Made by a program: the position numbers and the translations under genes. Under the pieces are notes generated by a model, which was not told where the DNA came from, did not search any database, and saw nothing but the letters and a program-made list of their open reading frames with translations. From Microdon myrmicae (Eukaryota; Arthropoda; Insecta; Diptera; Syrphidae): DNA of 64,000 nt. The stretch lies in contig OZ007497.1 in assembly GCA_963931805.1 (NCBI GenBank), positions 4,766,501 to 4,830,500 of the forward strand. Reading direction: 5' to 3'. Positions 11,108 to 21,206 of this stretch are shown here, piece after piece. Numbering within the stretch: the stretch's first letter is position 1; every line of letters begins with the position of its first letter.

Positions 11108-12520
11108 TTGAGTGCCCGACTGGTTCACGCTCCTTCTGGTCAACCGCAAGAGCTGTCATCAGTAAGTTTCGCAAGAGCTGTCAGCAGTAACTTTGCTTTG
11201 TCCTCTTTCCCACCGTTGGTGACAGACAGCGGGACGTTAGTCACAAATTCAAAAGATAAAGCTGATGTGTTCGCGAATTTATTTTCCGCGAATTCAAACC
11301 TCGAACCTGGCCTCTTGGAGTCACCTGTGATCGTGCCGGTACGGTCTTCCATGGGGGATGTGAGGTTTCGCCCGCGTACTATTCAACGCATTCTACGTGA
11401 ACTAGACTGTGGGAAGGCAACCGGCCCGGACGGAATACCAGAACTATCGCCGGTTCTTGGCAGAATCTTCCGCTTGTCTTATGCACGGAGGACCTTTTCT
11501 ACCAGCTGGAAAATCGCTCGAGTTCAGCCAATCCCAAAGACGGGAAAAAAGTGTCTCCCACAAAATTACCAATCGATAGCATTACTGTCTATGTTATCTA
11601 AGGTGATGGAAAAAGTCATCAATACTGAGTTAATTAAGTATTTGGACTGCAACGGACTTCTGAATGATCGACAATACGGATTCCGTGGCAGGTGGTCCAC
11701 GGGAGACCTTTTGATACTTATAACCGATATATGGACATCTGCGATTGACCGATGTGGTGAGTCAATGGCATTGCTGAGGAAACTTCGTTCATATGGACTT
11801 TCCCGGCAGCTTTGCGACTGGCCGAAGGGCTTTCTGGAAAATCGATCGATCCGGGTTAGTGTTCCGATCTGTATCCTGTTAATTCGGGCGTCCTCAAGGT
11901 TCTATTTTGGCCCCAACCATGTTTTTGCTTCATATAAATTATTTGTTGGAGTCGACGGTTAACAAAGTGTTTAGTTTTGCGGATGATAGTACGCTTGTTT
12001 CCTCTTTTTCGAGTGTTCGGCCGATTGGTGCATCAACGTCGCACCAGCTGAGATGTAGAGCCAAGAATATTTTACAAGTTCGACCCGCGCTCGAATATTG
12101 CTCTCATGTTTAGAGCTTGTCTCCTAAACATACCCTCGACCTACTTGAGAGCATACAGAGACGAGCGTTCCGCCTAATCGGGGACTCGGCACTGATGCCG
12201 GGACTACAGTCGCTATCACATCAAAGACGCGTAGCTGACCTCTGTTTGTTTTACTGATATTATCACGGGTACTGTTCTTCGGAGATTCGTGGTTTATATG
12301 CGCTCCATGAGACAATCCGACGGGTGGCACCAGTTGGCGGTTCATCTCCCAAAGGCGCGAACATCCCTGCATCAGAACTTGCTCCGTTACAGAGCGGGGA
12401 AGTTGTGAAACTACCTTCCCGAGCGAGTGTTCCCGAAGCGTTACAACCTGCAACTGTTCAAAAAGAACTGCAACAGTTATTTGGTGGCTACTCGGGTCGC
12501 CCACTCTGCGCTAGAGGTTC
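11108..12520 (+). pseudogene. LINE reverse transcriptase pseudogene
   Basis: The 284-codon frame from 11108 contains RT blocks: KATGPDGIP, PIPKTGKKCLPQNYQSIALLS, and NDRQYGFRGRWSTGDLL. The frame is lost near 11740, where the block holding the first catalytic Asp should be. It resumes in another frame at 11907 with LLHINYLLES and SFADDST (YxDD equivalent). The thumb continues to about 12520 (QRRAFRLIGDSAL). A deletion plus frameshifts make it non-functional. Confidence 0.75.
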
Positions 12521-12545
12521 GCCTCTCCCGAGAGAAGTGTAATAA

Positions 12546-13309
12546 AAAAAAATAAAAAAAATAAAACCACCAGAGTGTGAACAACGCCGTATGGGTACAT
12601 ACACCACAGTTGGCTGGCGAAGTCGGTTTTGTATTGTTTGTTACGCCCATATGTACTCGCAAGTTGTGTTCGCTGAGTGATCGATGCGGTGGTTGATTCC
12701 ACAAAAGTTCTCGATGGAGTTTCTACGTGTGGCTGGCTCCTGGGCTCGATTTACAGAGTCGTTATGAACTATCTTCCTGTGTCGTGCCAGACGTCTGCGA
12801 AAAGGAAATCTTTTGATAATTTCAGGATTATGTGGTTTAGTGTCTTCCATAAAACGGGCGATAGCCCATCGATCGCGGACAAGACCAGTATGTGATTACT
12901 TGTTTCGGTCATATTTTACACTCGACGGCCGTGAGCTGTAGTTGTACATTCTAAACAGTGTGAAGCTTTCCCGAGAATGGGACATTCTTCTGTGGCTTTC
13001 CAGACAAAGGCTTATCCTATTTTGAGTACTTGGGTAGGAGGGACACTATCAGCAACAACGGAAGGTAATCCGTTTAAGAAAGGGGTCGAATACCTTCCGG
13101 TTGACAGATGGAGATTCGATCCACAGCGTTTTTTTTTTTTTTGGTCAATTCATATAACACCCAAACATTGAGCGTCTTTTGAAATTCAGCTTCATGGAGA
13201 GGATTTAAAAATATTTTGTGATCGATCTTTAATTCCTGAGTAATGCTACAACTGCTAACGTGGTCGTCTACTTCGATCTGCCCATTATTTCATTGATATT
13301 TTTCACGAC
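12546..13309. other. Unassigned spacer
   Basis: No coding signal I can support. A 12-T tract at about 13131 may be a decayed poly(A) tail on the minus strand. Confidence 0.35.
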
Positions 13310-13909
13310 AAATTCACCTGTTTTTTTTTTTTTTTTTAACATACTGTATTTATTTGACCAATAATCAATGTTTACATTAAGTACTACAGCTAACTTATAA
13401 TTCTAGTCATACAACTGTTTACATGCATACATTACACATTTTTCAAACATAACTGAATGTGTGAATAACTATTCGAGTATTATAGGTTTTAATATTAACA
13501 GTTTTCCTGGAAAAGGTCAGAAAACCAGGATTTTTATTTTTTTAATTTAATCTAATCTAATACTTAACTTAACTCTAACTTATTGTAGCTTAACCTAATT
13601 TATTTTATAATAAGTTAAATATGTAATGTGAATTGGGGAATATAGGGATTGGTGGTTAAGGAAGTTGGTTGGTGTGGGATATGGTCAGTTAGTGGCCTCA
13701 GGTGCGGTAACACTTTCCGGTTGTTCGTTAAAACGCAGAATGTTGGAGAATGGTTGTATGTTACAGTATTTGAACTGATTGGGTGCCAGCTCGGTGTTAT
13801 GGTACACTACCTCGTTGGAGTCATTAACCAATCTTCCAGAGGTGAAGAGACTTCTAGTATGGAGACAATTCAGATAATGAGCCCTGTTATCTAGAGGAGT
13901 TGGTAGTAG

Positions 13910-15880
13910 TTAAGTTATTATGGGGTTGGGATTATTTGGGAGGTTTTCAATAAATTTGATAGACAGCTCTAGGAAGCGTCTGTCGAGACGGTCAATATTA
14001 GCGGCATTGTATAGCAAGCTGTTATTGCAATACTTGTAAGTGTTGGGTTGTCGGTTGAGGCCAGTGACCAGCCTGAAGCATTTCCTTTCGAAAGTGCGTA
14101 GCTTCTCCATTTGGGCTGATGTTATATGATACCACAGTGGACACGCATATGTCAGTGTAAGTCTGATTATTTGTTTATAGATGAGCAGTTTGAATTTGTG
14201 AAAGAGACCGTTGGGTTTCCACATCACTCTTCTACAGAGATTCAGTTGTATTGTGGCTTTACGTAAAGTATTTTTAATGTGGGTGGAGAATGAAAGGTCA
14301 TTGGAAAAGGTTATTCCCAGATATTTTAAAGTTTTAGAAGGTTTTATCTGGGTGTTATTTAGTTTGAGTCTAATTTTGTTGTGGGTGCGCCTTGTGTTGT
14401 TTGTGCAGTGCTCATTTTTACCCTTAAACACTATAAGCTGGGTTTTATCAGGATTTAGGCGAATTTTTCATTTATTAAAGTATGTTGATAGTATTGGGAG
14501 GAAGTTATTAATGCGGTTTCTTGCCTCTTTTACAAACTTGCTGCTGGAGTAGACTATGGTGTCATCAGCATAATTCAACATTACGGTATTGGGTAATTGA
14601 GACTGCGGTATGTCTGAAGTATAAAGGAGGTATAATAGTGGTCCAAGAATTGAACCCTGCGAAACCCCTGCGGTTATATTATACGATTGGGAGATAAACG
14701 AATTTATTTTGACCATGAATTTTCTACCAGAGAGGTAGGAAGTAAGAAGTTTGGTAGTATGGGTGTTTAATCCAAATATGTAGTGCAGCTTGTAAAGCAG
14801 TCCTGAGATCCAAACACAGTCGAATGCTTTAGATATGTCGAGAGAGATACAGACCGTCGGGCTTTGGTTTTGAAGATTAGTTGTGACATCGTGCGTTAGT
14901 TTTAACAGAGCATTACAGGTGGAGTGTTGTGAGCGAAAGCCAAACTGCGAATTTGGGATAATAGCGTTGTCATTAGCAAATGAAAGGAGATTTCGATAAA
15001 TCTTGCATTCCAATATCTTGCTTAATGTGTTTAATAACGAAATCGGACGATAGTTGCTGGGGTTGTTGGAAGGACTGGACTTACTGATAGGGACTATAAC
15101 CGTGGTTTTCCAGTTATCTGGGAAATGTGATCCGTTAATTATGTGGTTGAGAAGAACGAGAATAGGGACTAGATTTGACGGGAGGTCTTTTGTAAAGAAG
15201 GTTTGGAATTCCATCTAAGCCTGTCGACTTCTTGTTATTGCGTGATGTTATAAATTCAGATAATTCGCCTGCTGTTAGGAAGGTCGCATTATCCAGAGGA
15301 TGAGACGCTTTGTTTGTTTCATTGAATTCCGCTATGAAAGGGGTGAAGGATGGGATCATTGTGCGTGAGATGTAGTTGTTTACAGTATCTTGAAAATTGG
15401 AGACTGAGAGGGAGTCGTTTTGTTGATGGATTTTATAAAAGTGATTAGCTAGACAGTTTGCTATGTCAATATCTGATTGGACTGGGTGATTGTTAGTAGG
15501 GTTGATAATATAATCGATTCGAGGTTTGTATTTTCGACCCGTTAGTCTGTTGATATTTTTGAATAAATCACGACTGGGTTTAATATTTTTAAGTATAGAC
15601 GTGTAAGCCTGGTCGGCAAATTGTTTTAGTTGTCCATTTATCAGGGTAGTCAAGAGTTGGATTTGATTTTTAATAAAAGGGGAGTAACTGCTATGTAGTT
15701 TTCGTCTAAGCTGTTTTTTACGCGTAACAGTTTTGTAAGGATGTTGGGTAAAGGTTTTCCTAGGTGATTATGAGGGATGGATGTAGGTGTGTGGCTGAAG
15801 AGGGCATTTTTTAGTATTTGCTCTATTCTTAAGGTTGCTTGATCAATTTCAGCAGGGAGTAGATTTGAAGTCCCTGGCAA
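13910..15880 (-). pseudogene. Jockey-like LINE linker, reverse transcriptase and thumb
   Basis: Successive minus-strand frames are 15880-15650, 15653-15135, 15214-14468 and 14431-13910. RT blocks visible include NNKKSTGLDGIP, NYRPISLLNTLSKILE, SQFGFRSQHST, SLDISKAFD, GVSQGSILGPLLY and NYADDTIVY. The thumb has LKYLGITFSNDLSF and TYACPLWY. The first, third and fourth frames are in phase; the second is shifted. A TGA interrupts the phase at about 14468. Not functional as it stands. Confidence 0.85.
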
Positions 15881-15964
15881 AGTATAGTCTGTAAAACTGG
15901 CAGCAATGTCCCTATTGACTCTTTTCCAGTTTGTCCTGGAGAAATTCGGGATCGGATTGAATGA

Positions 15965-16637
15965 TTAACATGGTTCGAGGGCTGGGATTTGGACAGTGGT
16001 GTGGACGGACCCATGATCGGAAGGAAATTCGAAGGATACTGTAGGGAGGTTAGGTGAGTAGACGTCTACGGATTTTAGGAAAAAATCTATTGTTGATTTA
16101 GTAGTATTGGAGATACGTGTTGGCTGCAATGGACAGTCCGCATAGATATATGGATGGAGTTGAAGGAGTGCTAGAAGTTGACAACCGTATTTATTGCACT
16201 TAGTGTCGTTAAATGAAGTATGCCGAGCATTCCAGTCTCCTCCTATTATGAAAGGTGCAGGTAGAGACTGTTGGATTATCTCAGTTATGTCGGAACTAGG
16301 GAAGTTTGGTTCCCGAGAAGGGTGAATGTATACGGACGACAGTACAAGCACTTTGTTGCTTTTGCAAAAGATTTTAATTGCCGTGTACTCAATATTATTT
16401 ATATTGGTGAACCTAATTTCGGAAAATTGGAATTTCTTGTGTATTAGAATTCCAGTACCTCCACGAGGTCCAGTGATTCGTGGATTCGAAACAAGTGTAT
16501 AATTCGGGATAGATACTCGGGAGTTTGGTTTAAGCCAAGTTTCTGAGAGGAGGAGGATATCTGGAGAAAACTTTTCAACGAACAATCGGAGGTGTTGTCT
16601 GCGAATATTGGAATATATGGACTCTGCGTTGAGGGAA
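15965..16637 (-). pseudogene. Jockey-like LINE endonuclease domain
   Basis: Contains SPDILLLSETWL, GPRGGTGILI, IIGGDWNARH and SDHGSV, the ordered motifs of an APE-type LINE endonuclease. An open frame continues upstream to an ATG at 16822, but the TSD places the element's 5' end at 16637. The first 62 or so codons of that longer frame are therefore flanking DNA, not LINE protein. The frame ends in a stop at 15965 that interrupts the link to the RT region. Confidence 0.82.
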
Positions 16638-16648
16638 AAATTCACCTG

Positions 16649-16963
16649 TGCGAAGTGAATCGGTAACATCGAAAATTCCGGGGCGGAATCGACGAATCCA
16701 ACGTTATTTATGAGCGGCTCTAACAGTATGGAAACAATCCGCAATTCGGCTGCCTGGCGTGAATGTTCACCTTTTTCAAAGCAAAATATAATAAATAAAC
16801 AAATTAAAACAAATAAACACAATTTTCTCTTTGGTAACTACCATATATTTTATTCCCTATAACAGAATGGATCAATCGAAAAACTCCCAAAGTATTTCAT
16901 TTAGTGCAGAATGTCAGTTTTCCAACGATCATCGAATTTGTTTGATCAACAGCTTACGAAGTG
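16649..16963. other. Spacer between the Jockey-like LINE and the Tc1 nest
   Basis: No gene. Part of it is open in the same frame as the LINE endonuclease by chance. Confidence 0.4.
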
Positions 16964-17175
16964 CAGTGCTGTGAAAAAAATTATTGATTCAAACGTAAAT
17001 TTTCAGTTTTCTTCGAATGAGTAATAAACTTTTAGGACTAGTTTGTGACAAACTATTGTCAACCGACACCAACTCAGGGAAAACCTTTGAATGCGTTAAT
17101 TGCTGTTTTACCAGGAAGGGTAATTAATTTTCTGAAAAGACTCAAATTTTGCTTGTGAAAAAGTATAAACTCAAG
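16964..17175 (+). repeat. Left terminal inverted repeat of the Tc1-like element
   Basis: Matches the reverse complement of about 28336-28526 along its length, including shared words gactagttt, tgtcaaccgacacc and ggaaaa. It is about 20 bp longer than the right copy near the outer end, so one side has a small indel. Confidence 0.8.
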
Positions 17176-17238
17176 ACATTTATATTTTTAATTTATGTAT
17201 AATAATTTATTTATATGGAATGCTTTGTCCGTTATTTC

Positions 17239-17640
17239 TTATAATAGTTCACAATCAAAACCAGTTCTCCGTCGACTGTAAATAAGATTGCTTAAAGTGT
17301 TGTCCGGTATATTATTCCATGCTTCAATAATTCTTTCTTTGAGTTGATCCGCGTTTTGAATTTTTAGCTTTTCCTGGTCGTGAACCGCCCTTGCCAGTAT
17401 CCCCCACTGGTTCTCAATGAGGTTTATGTCTGGACTTAAAGCTGGCCACCGTAAATGTTTAATTCCATGCTCTTGAAACCACACTGTTGTTGTTCGTGCT
17501 GATAGGAACGTTTTCCTGATGAAATATGACATATTCGCCCTCTGTTAGCATTCCTAAAGGAAGAATTTGCTCTTTGAACACTTCTTGATGTCCATTCTTC
17601 CAGAAATAAAAATAATTTCTGTTTCCACATTTCTAATACA
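17239..17640 (-). pseudogene. Tc1 transposase, C-terminal half
   Basis: The 97-codon frame contains WPALSPDINLIENQWG, matching the Tc1 'WPxxSPDLNPIENxW' block that holds the last catalytic acidic residue. It ends in the usual C-terminal region (IYSRRRTGF). Upstream to about 17640 the reading continues in another frame, so there is a frameshift. The middle of the protein was separated from the N-terminus by the insertion at 17783. Confidence 0.8.
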
Positions 17641-17803
17641 AAGTGGCCACACCATAACTCCTCCTCCCCCTAAAGGCCTGCGTGACATGATTCACCTTAC
17701 TTTCCTTAGATCATGTCAATAGTACTTGAAGCCGTTGGGGCCATCCAGATTATATTTTTTGTCATCACTGAAGAGCACATGATGATTCCGGAGATAGTAC
17801 AAC

Positions 17804-18581
17804 TGTAGTGCTCCAAAAAGCCCTACCATCTTTTTCTCCCATTCCTAATCCAAAATCCTATCAAAACCTGAAAAAACCCAAACATTATCCAAAATTCGCA
17901 ATAAACGAATCAAACATTCGTTTATCGCATAACAATTGCCCCCACGGCATAATTAAATCCAGAATCAAAATTAAAATTAAAATTCACAATAAACGAATCC
18001 AATATTCGTTTATTGTTCTATATTTGCTCCACAGCATCACCCAAATCCAAAATTCAGAGATTGTTATCTCTATCCTAAAAATTCCATTGAGTTGAACAAA
18101 CAAAAACTCAAAAGCAGATACATTCACACATCTGCGTAATGGTTTCGTAAGAATTCAAGAAATTGATTTCTTATCTTGTGTAAACACAACATCTCGCTCG
18201 AAATATCCAAAAGATCGAGATTGTTGCACGAAAATGTGTATCTTTGAGATACAATTTTCGATTCCTTTTCCTTTATAAAGGAATGGTTTCGTGATCTCCG
18301 GGCCGCAGTTTAAATTCGTATCTTGTCCCTGGAGGAGATACCCCAGTGGGAGAAGAAATAAAATCTGAAAACTAAAACACCCGGTTTTTCATTTCACCTG
18401 GCCTGGAAGACCAAAAGAAGAAAAGGCGACCCATATCTAAGGACGTTGCTCTTCCCTTTGGATCAAAGGAAGCACGGCAAACGAACCCTGTTGTGCGACA
18501 GGTTTTCGGGAACTTTTATAAGAGATCTCTTAGTCCTTTTAAGGATTAAGACACACGCTCCCCGAAACCAGAAGTACAACA
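17804..18581 (+). repeat. 5' LTR of the gypsy element
   Basis: 778 bp, TG...CA, equal in length and apparently identical to 26702-27479. Contains internal inverted words aaacgaat/attcgttt occurring twice (about 17901-17925 and 17991-18015), and a TATA-like 'ctttataaagg' at about 18271. It would hold the promoter and poly(A) functions. Confidence 0.95.
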
Positions 18582-18589
18582 AAAAATTA

Positions 18590-18607
18590 TGGTGGCAGCG
18601 GTGGGAT
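18590..18607 (+). promoter_or_regulatory. Primer binding site, complementary to tRNA-Leu
   Basis: The 18 bases TGGTGGCAGCGGTGGGAT start 8 nt after the LTR. Their complement fits the 3' end of a tRNA-Leu (…CCCACCGCTGCCA plus CCA) over the full length. tRNA-Leu priming is known for some insect gypsy lineages. The match is from memory of tRNA sequence. Confidence 0.75.
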
Positions 18608-19986
18608 CCCAACATCCCCTACCAATAAAATACGAACTAGGCAGTGGATTAGACTGGTCCAAACATCCCCTACCAGAGGGAGAATACACGAGTGGGATAT
18701 CTATAGATCCCGCTACCAACAGGAAAATTAATTCCGATAAAAACAGCGTGCCCGGGGCTAAACACCGGCAATAGTTACAACATAGTAAATTTTAAATATT
18801 CTAAAGTGGTAAAAGCGTTCCTCTGGGGCATACACCGAGGAGAGGTAACAGTGTGAAAAATAACAACGAGCAGCCAAGGATAGACCGGGATTCCTGATGC
18901 AGCGGCAACACCAGGACCAAGCAGCTAGTGACGACAAACAACAGGACACCCAACAAACCTGCAGCTAGAAATCACAGGTACGAAATTTTATTATAGTAAA
19001 GTGAAAAGTGAAAAAAAATTAAATCATACGATTCCGGTGATAGTGATTGGCTCCCCAAAATAAATTCCTTTTAATTTTGAAAATTTGTAAATTGAAAGGG
19101 GATGCCAAGAACAAGTTAAATTTTGTTATTTTTCCGTAATTTGAAATAAAAATTTTCTTTTCACATGGGGATCAAGAAAACCCCCTAAATTTTGATTTGT
19201 GGATTTAAATGAAATTTGATCTTTTATATTTTTTTTTTCTCCTTCTCTTCTAATGAGAATATACACCACAAAAATACAAATATCCACACAAGTGCCATAA
19301 TGGGGTAAAAGAATAATACAAAATCAATCAAGTGAACTATAGAAATTTTTTTTCTAGGCAAAATTTCAATATATCTTGTTACAAATAAATTTATTCGATC
19401 ATTTTATCAAATTTTTACACATAGACAATATGCATATATTTTTCCAAAACTATTTCAACTTATAGAAAACATTTTTAATAAACTTATAAAACCATTTTTA
19501 ATTTTTATAAACATATACATATACACATTTATTTTTCAAAAATATCAACAATTTTATTCTTCAAAAGGGGACAAAATAAAAAACCCCCCACACAAAAATT
19601 AACTACAAATTTGGTTTTATTATTTATTTTTTGATATATATTTTAATTAATTATACACATAAACATATATACATACATTTTCTTTTGGGAAGATTTTTCT
19701 TACGTGACAAGCTAAAACAATAACGAACAAAATTTAAATTCTTGGTCCTTGTCCTTAGCGGCTGTTTTGGAAAATTTTCTTTGGGTTGAATCTTTTCCTT
19801 TGACTCATCTGTGGCTCTTCGAAAATCCATTTTAGGTTTAGACACTTTTTCCATAGGGCGAAAGGGTGGATTCTCTCACCTTAAGTAGAACAAAGGCTTT
19901 CTAATAGGATCAAAACTAATTGAGTTTGAAGACACTTCTCTTGTCGTTGGTCTTGTCTTTTCTCTTGGCCATCTTACCCAACAACG
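18608..19986 (+). other. Gypsy 5' leader, unusually long and AT-rich
   Basis: About 1.4 kb between the primer site and gag with no long plus-strand ORF. It may hold packaging and translation-control signals. Short upstream ATGs are present. Confidence 0.6.
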
Positions 19987-21198
19987 ATGAAGATCTCATC
20001 TCTTGGTTCTCTACCCCTTTTCACCATCATTTGGGAAGGTCTGTTTCACAAATATGTAGTGAGCGACAAAAATAAACCGGGTACGCGTTCGCAGAGACCT
20101 GAGCCCGAGCTCATACAAAATCGCGAGGACGAAATATCGGAAACCGTACGTATGGAAACACGCGAACAGAGTTCTAGAATGAACTTACCAATAGGATTAA
20201 CTGATATACTGGGACTCGTGCCGATATTTAACGGTAATCCTGACGAATTAGAGGGTTTCGTCTCTTGTGGAGACATTTTGTTCTCACAAGCACAAGATGA
20301 CAACCAGAAGTCCTTTATTCTAAGGGTGGTCAAAACCAGATTGCAGGGACCGGCGCGTGATTGTATCCGGCATAAAATTATTTCTACTTGGGAAGATCTT
20401 GTTTCAGAATTAGAGGGAGAATTTAAACCTCTCATCTCTAGGTCTGCTGCCCAAAATAACTTAGTGGCAACAAAACAGGATAGCAAGGAGGGTGTGAAAG
20501 AATTTTCAACTAGACTCACACACCACCTGCATGAATTGGACAGCGCCACATACGCTAGTTCACCTGATCCTGCAGTCAGAACTTATCTTCTGGCTGAGAA
20601 TCAGAGACTCGCGTTGAATACGTTTGAGGATGGGATACGAAATTCCAGCCTCAAAATCTTAGTAAAAGCGCATAGGGCTTCGAATCTTAAAGCAGCCATT
20701 AGCTACGCTTTGGAACAATCTCAAAGATTGAACAGCGATAACTCAATGCAAACTTCCACTAACAATTTTAGGAGAAATAACCAGCCAATTGTTTGTCAAA
20801 TATGCAACAAGAGGGGACATACTTCTGCGACTTGTTATCGCAACACAAATTTTCCTAATTTCGTCCCCCAACGCATTAAGACAGAGGTTGAACGTCTCCA
20901 ATGCACATACTGTCGGAAGTATAATCACACTCAGGCAGAGTGCAGAACGAGGTTAGCTCATATGCGAAACCAGGACCAACCTTCAACGAGTCGAAATCCT
21001 TTTAGAACTCAGCCCAATCAATCTCAAAACAGGACAATGAGAAACTCGCCCCGCATTGAAAATCGTAATACCCGACAAAATCAAAACATTAACAGGGTAT
21101 ACAATTCACAACAGGGAAACGAACTCACTCGGGCAGCGAGCAACGGCAATCCTTCTCGAGTACAGACAATCGCCGATATACACCCCATCCCGATGTAA
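19987..21198 (+). CDS. gag: Gypsy Gag polyprotein
   Basis: 403 codons, uninterrupted. The central region (residues about 65-260) has the alpha-helical capsid-like character of retrotransposon Gag (FNGNPDELEGFV, then long helices). Two CCHC knuckles follow: CQICNKRGHTSATC near residues 270-283 and CTYCRKYNHTQAEC near 306-319. The tail is basic and rich in Asn, Arg and Gln. Gag forms the particle and binds the RNA genome. The ATG at 19987 is the first in this frame after stops. A second in-frame Met at about residue 55 (METREQSS) or 64 (MNLP) is an alternative start. Gag ends 8 bp before the pol ATG, and pol is in the -1 frame relative to it. Confidence 0.9.
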   Translation: MKISSLGSLPLFTIIWEGLFHKYVVSDKNKPGTRSQRPEPELIQNREDEISETVRMETREQSSRMNLPIGLTDILGLVPIFNGNPDELEGFVSCGDILFSQAQDDNQKSFILRVVKTRLQGPARDCIRHKIISTWEDLVSELEGEFKPLISRSAAQNNLVATKQDSKEGVKEFSTRLTHHLHELDSATYASSPDPAVRTYLLAENQRLALNTFEDGIRNSSLKILVKAHRASNLKAAISYALEQSQRLNSDNSMQTSTNNFRRNNQPIVCQICNKRGHTSATCYRNTNFPNFVPQRIKTEVERLQCTYCRKYNHTQAECRTRLAHMRNQDQPSTSRNPFRTQPNQSQNRTMRNSPRIENRNTRQNQNINRVYNSQQGNELTRAASNGNPSRVQTIADIHPIPM

Positions 21199-21206
21199 AT
21201 TTTCAA

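Larger units (their letters stand above)
8530..12545 (+). mobile_element. CR1/Jockey-group LINE copy, near full length but decayed
   Basis: Same family as the minus-strand fragment at 2.9-4.3 kb. Related leader-like segments at about 8540-8657 and 9985-10100 share 'g[t/a]gaaataccacccc'-type words and end in 'ggctgatg'. An endonuclease follows (10290-10730), then linker, RT (11108 to about 12020) and a C-terminal thumb region to about 12520. The copy ends in an A/T-rich tail of AATAAA-like repeats at 12540-12568. A solo LTR (8658-9965) splits the leader. All domains carry frameshifts or stops. The 5' boundary is an inference from the leader repeats. Confidence 0.65.
13310..16648 (-). mobile_element. 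Jockey-like LINE with TSD, 5'-truncated
   Basis: The element runs from 16637 (5') to 13321 (3', T17 tract = poly(A) tail on the minus strand). It is flanked by an 11-bp TSD, aaattcacctg, at 13310-13320 and 16638-16648. It carries an endonuclease, then an RT with FADDT-like YADD, then a thumb. The 3' UTR, with 'cctggttttctgaccttttcc'-like wording in reverse, matches the LINE scrap inserted in the mariner at 58.6 kb. Damage is modest: at least two in-frame stops and two frameshifts that cancel out, so the insertion is fairly young but dead. Confidence 0.88.

Noticed and set aside
13010..13080. Weak 'EYLG...TISNN' reading like a LINE thumb
   Set aside because: Only a few residues and not supported by neighbouring blocks.
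17808..18095. 95-codon frame repeated identically at 26706-26993
   Set aside because: It lies inside both LTRs; identity reflects the LTR duplication, not a gene.
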